Shown: positions 36,981 through 40,421 of the stretch, in pieces
How the letters are laid out: each line of letters opens with the position of its first letter
How positions within the stretch are numbered: position 1 is the stretch's first letter
Source: Actinomadura soli
GTDB lineage: Bacteria; Actinomycetota; Actinomycetes; Streptosporangiales; Streptosporangiaceae
Direction of reading: 5' to 3'
Length of the DNA stretch: 40,421 nt
NCBI RefSeq assembly: GCF_005889715.1
Contig: NZ_VCKW01000049.1
Location: forward strand, 1-40,421
Program-made: the position numbers and the translations under genes
The notes under the pieces: generated by a model
What the model was told of the DNA's origin: nothing
The model's input: only the letters and a program-made list of their open reading frames with translations
Database searches by the model: none

Positions 36981-37943
36981 TCAGGGCCGGTTCTCGGCGT
37001 ACTCCTTGGCGTGCCGCAGCGTCGCCAGGCTGTTGGTGCCGAGCGCGTCCCGGACGAAGTCGCGCGCCTCCGGGACACCGGCGTCGGCGCCGAGCACGGC
37101 GGTGATGTTCGCGGTGTTGATCGCCACGGTGTGCGACGAGGTGACCCGCACGCCGGACGGCCCGTCCGCCGCCACCCGCCAGATGCCGGTGTGCAGCGTC
37201 AGCAGGGCCGGGAGCCCGATCTGCTTGTACACGATCGTGTGCTGCGGGAAGCAGACCCGGACCGACTTCGTCGTGTGCGTCGAGCCGTTCTTGGCCTTGG
37301 TGTCCATCTCCAGGAGCTGGAGACCGGGGGTGTCCTCGGTGAGGTCCACGCGTGACACGTGCGGGAGCCGCTCCTCCCACAGCTTCGCCTCGTTGAGGAA
37401 GTCGTACACGGGACCGGCGACCTCGCCCATGGTGCCGTTGACGACGACGGAGTCCTCGAAGGTGTGGACGGGCGGTTCTCCCGTCCCGGCCGCCGCCTCC
37501 GCGCCCGCCTTCAGCGCCGCCAGCTCCGCCTGGCTGTTGCCGTCCACGGCCCGCTCGATCCACGCCAGCTTCTCCGGATCGTCGCCGGCGGCCCGGTAGT
37601 CGTGCAGCAGCCGCACCGTGGACGCCGCGTCGCCGGCCGGTTCGACGATCCAGGTGCCGCCCATCGCCGCGACGGGCGCGGCCGGGACCTCCTGGCGGAA
37701 CTCGATCCGCAGCCGCTCAGGGTCCAGGACCCGGCGCGAGGTCCAGGTCTTCACCTCGCCGTTCGCGAAGGCCCAGATCCGGATGCGCTCCTGCGTCCCG
37801 GACCGCTCGAACCGGTCCACGTGCACGGTCGGCGGGAACAGGTTCGGCCAGTCCTCGACGGCCTCGATCATCCGGTGCACGGTCGCGGCGGGCGCGTTGA
37901 CGTCGATCTGATGCTCCACCTCGCGGTGGCCCGGCTGGTCCAT
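36981..37943 (-). CDS. Di-domain polyketide aromatase/cyclase (ActVII type)
   Basis: A 320-aa protein with two START/SRPBCC (Bet v1-like) domains, about 5-145 and 170-310. The first opens with EVEHQIDVNAPAATVHRMIEAVEDWPNLFPP and has the IRIWAFANGEVKTWTSRR strand pair; the second has VVNGTMGEVAGPVYDFLNEAKLWEERLPHV. This is the ActVII-like di-domain aromatase that dehydrates and aromatises the first ring of C9-reduced type II polyketides. It is always paired with an ActIII-type ketoreductase, which here is the gene just upstream, 8 bases away. ATG 37943 has GGGAG upstream. Because the type I chain of this window is too short for such an enzyme, it points to a second, longer polyketide made by a type II synthase outside the window. 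Confidence 0.92.
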   Translation of the reverse strand: MDQPGHREVEHQIDVNAPAATVHRMIEAVEDWPNLFPPTVHVDRFERSGTQERIRIWAFANGEVKTWTSRRVLDPERLRIEFRQEVPAAPVAAMGGTWIVEPAGDAASTVRLLHDYRAAGDDPEKLAWIERAVDGNSQAELAALKAGAEAAAGTGEPPVHTFEDSVVVNGTMGEVAGPVYDFLNEAKLWEERLPHVSRVDLTEDTPGLQLLEMDTKAKNGSTHTTKSVRVCFPQHTIVYKQIGLPALLTLHTGIWRVAADGPSGVRVTSSHTVAINTANITAVLGADAGVPEARDFVRDALGTNSLATLRHAKEYAENRP

Positions 37944-37951
37944 GACGCTCC

Positions 37952-38737
37952 CTAGAAGTTCCCGAGGCCGCCGCAGACGTTGATCGCCTGGGCGGTGATG
38001 GACGCCGCCGTGTCGGTGGTCAGGTAGCAGACGAGCCCGGCCACCTCCTCCGGCGTGGAGTAGCGGCCAAGGGGGATCTTGGCCTGGAACCGCTCCAGGA
38101 CCGCCTCCTCGGAGGTGTCCCAGACGGCCGCGTAGCCCTGCCGGACCCGCTGCGCCATCGGCGTCTCGACGTAGCCCGGGCACACCGCGTTGACCGTGAT
38201 CCCGGTCGGCGCGAGCTCGTTGCCGAGCGCCTTGGTGAAGCCGACGACGCCGTGCTTGGACGCCGAGTACGGCGCCCCGAGCACCACGCCCTGCTTGCCC
38301 GCGGTCGAGGCGATGTTGACGACGCGGCCCCGCTTCGCCTCCCGCATGCCGCCCGCGTTCAGCACCTCCCGGGTCATCCGGAAGACGCTGTGCAGGTTCG
38401 TGTCGATCACGTCGAACCACAGCTCGTCGGCGAGGTCGGCGGTGACCCCGCCGCCGCTGCGCCCGGCATTGTTGACCAGGACGTCCACCGGCCCGAACCG
38501 GTCGACCGCGGCGCGCACGAAGGCCGCGATCTGGTCGGGCTCCCGCACGTCGCACGCCTGCCCGTCGGCCTGGAACCCCTCGTCCAGGAGCCGCTTCACG
38601 GTCTCCTGGACGGCGTCGGCGTCCCGCGCGCAGATGAACACGCGGTACCCCATCCCGGCCAGGGCCCGCGCCGTCGCCAGTCCGATGCCGCTGGTCGCCC
38701 CGGTGACCAGGGCGACCTGCGTCCGCTCCGATGTCAT
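37952..38737 (-). CDS. C9 ketoreductase of type II polyketide synthesis (ActIII-like)
   Basis: A 261-aa short-chain dehydrogenase, close to ActIII of actinorhodin along its entire length. TGATSGIG at 12-19 binds NADPH; the catalytic set is Asn-Ser-Tyr-Lys with Ser144, Tyr157 and Lys161 (PYSASKHG). CPGYVETPMA and the C-terminal NVCGGLGN are hallmarks of this subgroup. The PGG motif that in ActIII (94-96) shapes entry and stereochemistry reads SGG here. It should reduce the C9 carbonyl of a nascent ACP-bound poly-beta-ketone. ATG 38737 overlaps the biotin carboxylase stop (ATGA) and has GGAGGAAAGG upstream. It defines, with the aromatase, a reduced type II pathway (angucycline, anthracycline, benzoisochromanequinone group). 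Confidence 0.94.
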   Translation of the reverse strand: MTSERTQVALVTGATSGIGLATARALAGMGYRVFICARDADAVQETVKRLLDEGFQADGQACDVREPDQIAAFVRAAVDRFGPVDVLVNNAGRSGGGVTADLADELWFDVIDTNLHSVFRMTREVLNAGGMREAKRGRVVNIASTAGKQGVVLGAPYSASKHGVVGFTKALGNELAPTGITVNAVCPGYVETPMAQRVRQGYAAVWDTSEEAVLERFQAKIPLGRYSTPEEVAGLVCYLTTDTAASITAQAINVCGGLGNF

Positions 38738-40140
38738 GCCCTTTCCTCCTCCGGTTGTGTCGTGGTCGGTGGGCCCGCGTCCGCGGTGCCGGGCGCGTCC
38801 ATGAGCCGGGAGACCAGGCCGGTGTCGTAGGTCCCGGCGCGGAAGCGCTCGTCCGCCAGGACGCGGCGCAGGAAGCCCGCCGTGGTGCGCACGCCCGGTC
38901 CCTCCGCCCGGAACTCCGCCAGCGCCCGGTCCATCCGGGCGACCGCCTGCTCGCGGGTGGGCGCCCAGGCGAGGACCTTCGCCAGCAGCGGGTCGTACAG
39001 CGCGGGCACCCGGTAGCCGGGGTAGCCGTGCGTGTCGACCCGGACGAACGGGCCGCCGGGCAGTTCGAGCGTCTCGATCCGGCCCGGCGTGGGCACGAAG
39101 CCCCGGTCGGGGTCCTCGACGTTCACCCGGCACTCGATGGCGGCGCCCCGGGCGCGGACGTCGTCCTGGCGCAGGCCGAGCCGCTCCCCCGCCGCGACCC
39201 GCAGCTGCTCGCGGACGAGGTCGAGCCCCGTGACCAGCTCCGTCACCGGATGCTCGACCTGGATCCGGCAGTTGACCTCCATGAAGTAGAACTCCGCGTC
39301 CGCGTCGACGAGGAACTCGAAGGTGCCGGCGCCGGTGTACCCGGCGGCGAGGGCCCCGGCCACCGCGGCCTCGCCCATCCGGTCGATCGTCCCGGGCGGC
39401 AGGCACGGCGCCGGGCTCTCCTCCAGCAGCTTCTGATGGCGGCGCTGGACGGAGCAGTCGCGCACCCCGAGGTGGACGGCCTCGCCATGGCCGTCGCACA
39501 GCACCTGCACCTCCACGTGGCGGGCCGACGGCAGGTAGCGCTCCACGTAGAGGGTCGAGTCGCCGAACAGCGTCTGCGCCTCGCCCGACACCTCGGCGTA
39601 GACCGGCAGGACCGAGTCGAGGTTGTCCACCACGCGCATGCCGCGCCCGCCGCCGCCCGCCGCCGCCTTGATGATGACCGGGAAGCCGATCCGCTCCGCC
39701 GCCTCGCGGGCGGCCTGCGCGGAGGCCACCGGCCCGAAGCTGCCGGGCAGCAGCGGCAGCCCGGTCTCCGCCATCGTCCTGCGGGCCGTGCACTTGTCTC
39801 CGAGCCGGGCCATCACCTCGGCGGGCGGGCCGATGAAGGTCAGGCCCTCCTTCCCGCACACCTCGGCGAAGTCGGGGTCCTCGGACAGGAAGCCGTAGCC
39901 GGGATGCACGGCGTCGGCGCCGGTCTGCCGGGCCGCCTCGATGACGGCCGGGATGTTGAGGTAGCTGCGCTTGGCCGGGCCCGGGCCGATGTGCACCGCC
40001 TGGTCGGCGTACGACACGACCGGCGAGTCGCGGTCTTCGGTGGAGTAGACCGCGACCGTCCGGACGCCCAGCTCGCGGCAGGTGCGGGCGACCCGCAGCG
40101 CGATCTCGCCCCGGTTGGCGATCAGGACCGTGCCGAACAT
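38734..40140 (-). CDS. accC: Biotin carboxylase subunit of acetyl-CoA carboxylase
   Basis: A 468-aa AccC-type ATP-grasp enzyme. The N-terminal IANRGEIALRVART, the glycine loop AGGGGRGMR at 161-169, and the HVEVQVLCDG, EFYFMEVNCRIQVEH and MEVN blocks are canonical. It carboxylates the biotin of the carrier protein encoded just upstream, using ATP and bicarbonate; a carboxyltransferase then makes malonyl-CoA. Cluster-borne copies boost malonyl-CoA for type II polyketides (for example jadJ of jadomycin). ATG 40140 lies 5 bases after the carrier stop. The last residues (about 450-468) are a short Pro/Thr/Glu tail. Genes for the carboxyltransferase subunits are not in the window. Confidence 0.95.
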   Translation of the reverse strand: MFGTVLIANRGEIALRVARTCRELGVRTVAVYSTEDRDSPVVSYADQAVHIGPGPAKRSYLNIPAVIEAARQTGADAVHPGYGFLSEDPDFAEVCGKEGLTFIGPPAEVMARLGDKCTARRTMAETGLPLLPGSFGPVASAQAAREAAERIGFPVIIKAAAGGGGRGMRVVDNLDSVLPVYAEVSGEAQTLFGDSTLYVERYLPSARHVEVQVLCDGHGEAVHLGVRDCSVQRRHQKLLEESPAPCLPPGTIDRMGEAAVAGALAAGYTGAGTFEFLVDADAEFYFMEVNCRIQVEHPVTELVTGLDLVREQLRVAAGERLGLRQDDVRARGAAIECRVNVEDPDRGFVPTPGRIETLELPGGPFVRVDTHGYPGYRVPALYDPLLAKVLAWAPTREQAVARMDRALAEFRAEGPGVRTTAGFLRRVLADERFRAGTYDTGLVSRLMDAPGTADAGPPTTTQPEEERA

Positions 40141-40145
40141 GCCGC

Positions 40146-40421
40146 TCAGCTCCCTTCCGCCGCCGCCAGCGCGAACAGCGGCTCGCCGTACTCGACGGGC
40201 GCGCCGTCGTCCTTCACCACGGCCGCGATGGTCCCGGCCCGGTCCGCCTCGACGGGGATCATGAGCTTCATCGCCTCGACGATCCCGATCTGCTGCCCGG
40301 GGCTCACGGCGTCGCCCACGGACACGAACGGCTCGGCGCCCGGCTCCTTGGCGTGGTAGAAGACGCCGACCGCGGGCGAGGTGAGGTGCTCGTCGGCGTC
40401 CTCCGCGGTGGGGGCGCTCTC
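40146..40421 (-). CDS. accB: Biotin carboxyl carrier protein, N-terminal part outside window
   Basis: The visible 91 residues are the biotinyl domain of AccB. The biotin-accepting lysine lies in EAMKLM (codon 40266-40268), preceded by VGDAVSPGQQIGIV and followed by the usual hairpin IPVEADRAGTI. The front half has SPAVGVFYHAKEPGA, the thumb-bearing region of acetyl-CoA-carboxylase BCCPs. The start lies right of the window. It donates carboxybiotin for malonyl-CoA formation together with the biotin carboxylase 5 bases downstream. It shows that the operon continues to the right, where further type II PKS genes would be expected. Confidence 0.93.
   Translation of the reverse strand, partial: ESAPTAEDADEHLTSPAVGVFYHAKEPGAEPFVSVGDAVSPGQQIGIVEAMKLMIPVEADRAGTIAAVVKDDGAPVEYGEPLFALAAAEGS

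Overview
The window is very GC-rich, with strong third-position G/C bias, frequent GTG starts and many ATGA/TGATG stop-start overlaps. It also carries a SARP regulator, modular type I PKS genes and an ActIII-type ketoreductase. This indicates a secondary-metabolite locus of a high-GC actinomycete (Actinomycetota); the genus cannot be read from the sequence.

Layout. (1) 1-2730, minus: an amidase cut by the window edge, a 660-aa protein I do not recognise, and a 2[4Fe-4S] ferredoxin, apparently one operon. (2) 3018-6984, plus: a DUF3050/heme-oxygenase-like protein, a flavin-dependent halogenase, and a halogenase paralogue that has lost its key motifs. A strong hairpin at 6985-7032 closes this unit. 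(3) 19338-7042, minus: a long gene train with a carrier protein, a PltA-type pyrrolyl halogenase, two PltM-type halogenases, two ABC permeases and their ATPase, a cation/proton antiporter, a prolyl-carrier dehydrogenase, a proline-type adenylation enzyme and a flavin reductase. (4) 19642-32219, plus: two type I PKS proteins with the order KS-AT-ACP-KS-AT(dead)-ACP and KS-AT-DH(degenerate)-KR-ACP-thioester reductase. (5) 32273-34608: a SARP regulator (minus) and a divergent aromatic FAD monooxygenase (plus). (6) 40421-34686, minus: biotin carboxyl carrier (cut), biotin carboxylase, C9-type ketoreductase, di-domain aromatase/cyclase, a second FAD monooxygenase and a methyltransferase. This is a typical set for a type II aromatic polyketide.

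How it fits together (inference). Adenylation enzyme, dehydrogenase and carrier protein should turn L-proline into pyrrolyl-2-carboxyl-S-PCP, as PltF/PltE/PltL do for pyoluteorin, and the PltA-like enzyme should chlorinate it. Three ketosynthases then predict three malonyl extensions. One ketoreduction plus reductive release by the terminal reductase domain would leave an aldehyde; aldol closure and loss of two waters would give a 2-hydroxyphenyl pyrrolyl ketone, the pyrrolomycin core, not the resorcinol of pyoluteorin. The other halogenases could decorate the phenol. Exporter and antiporter fit self-protection against a protonophoric product. The unusual point is the direct adjacency of this pyrrole line to type II polyketide tailoring genes: either two clusters abut here, or one hybrid product is made. 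No KS-alpha/KS-beta pair and no stand-alone thioesterase lie in the window.
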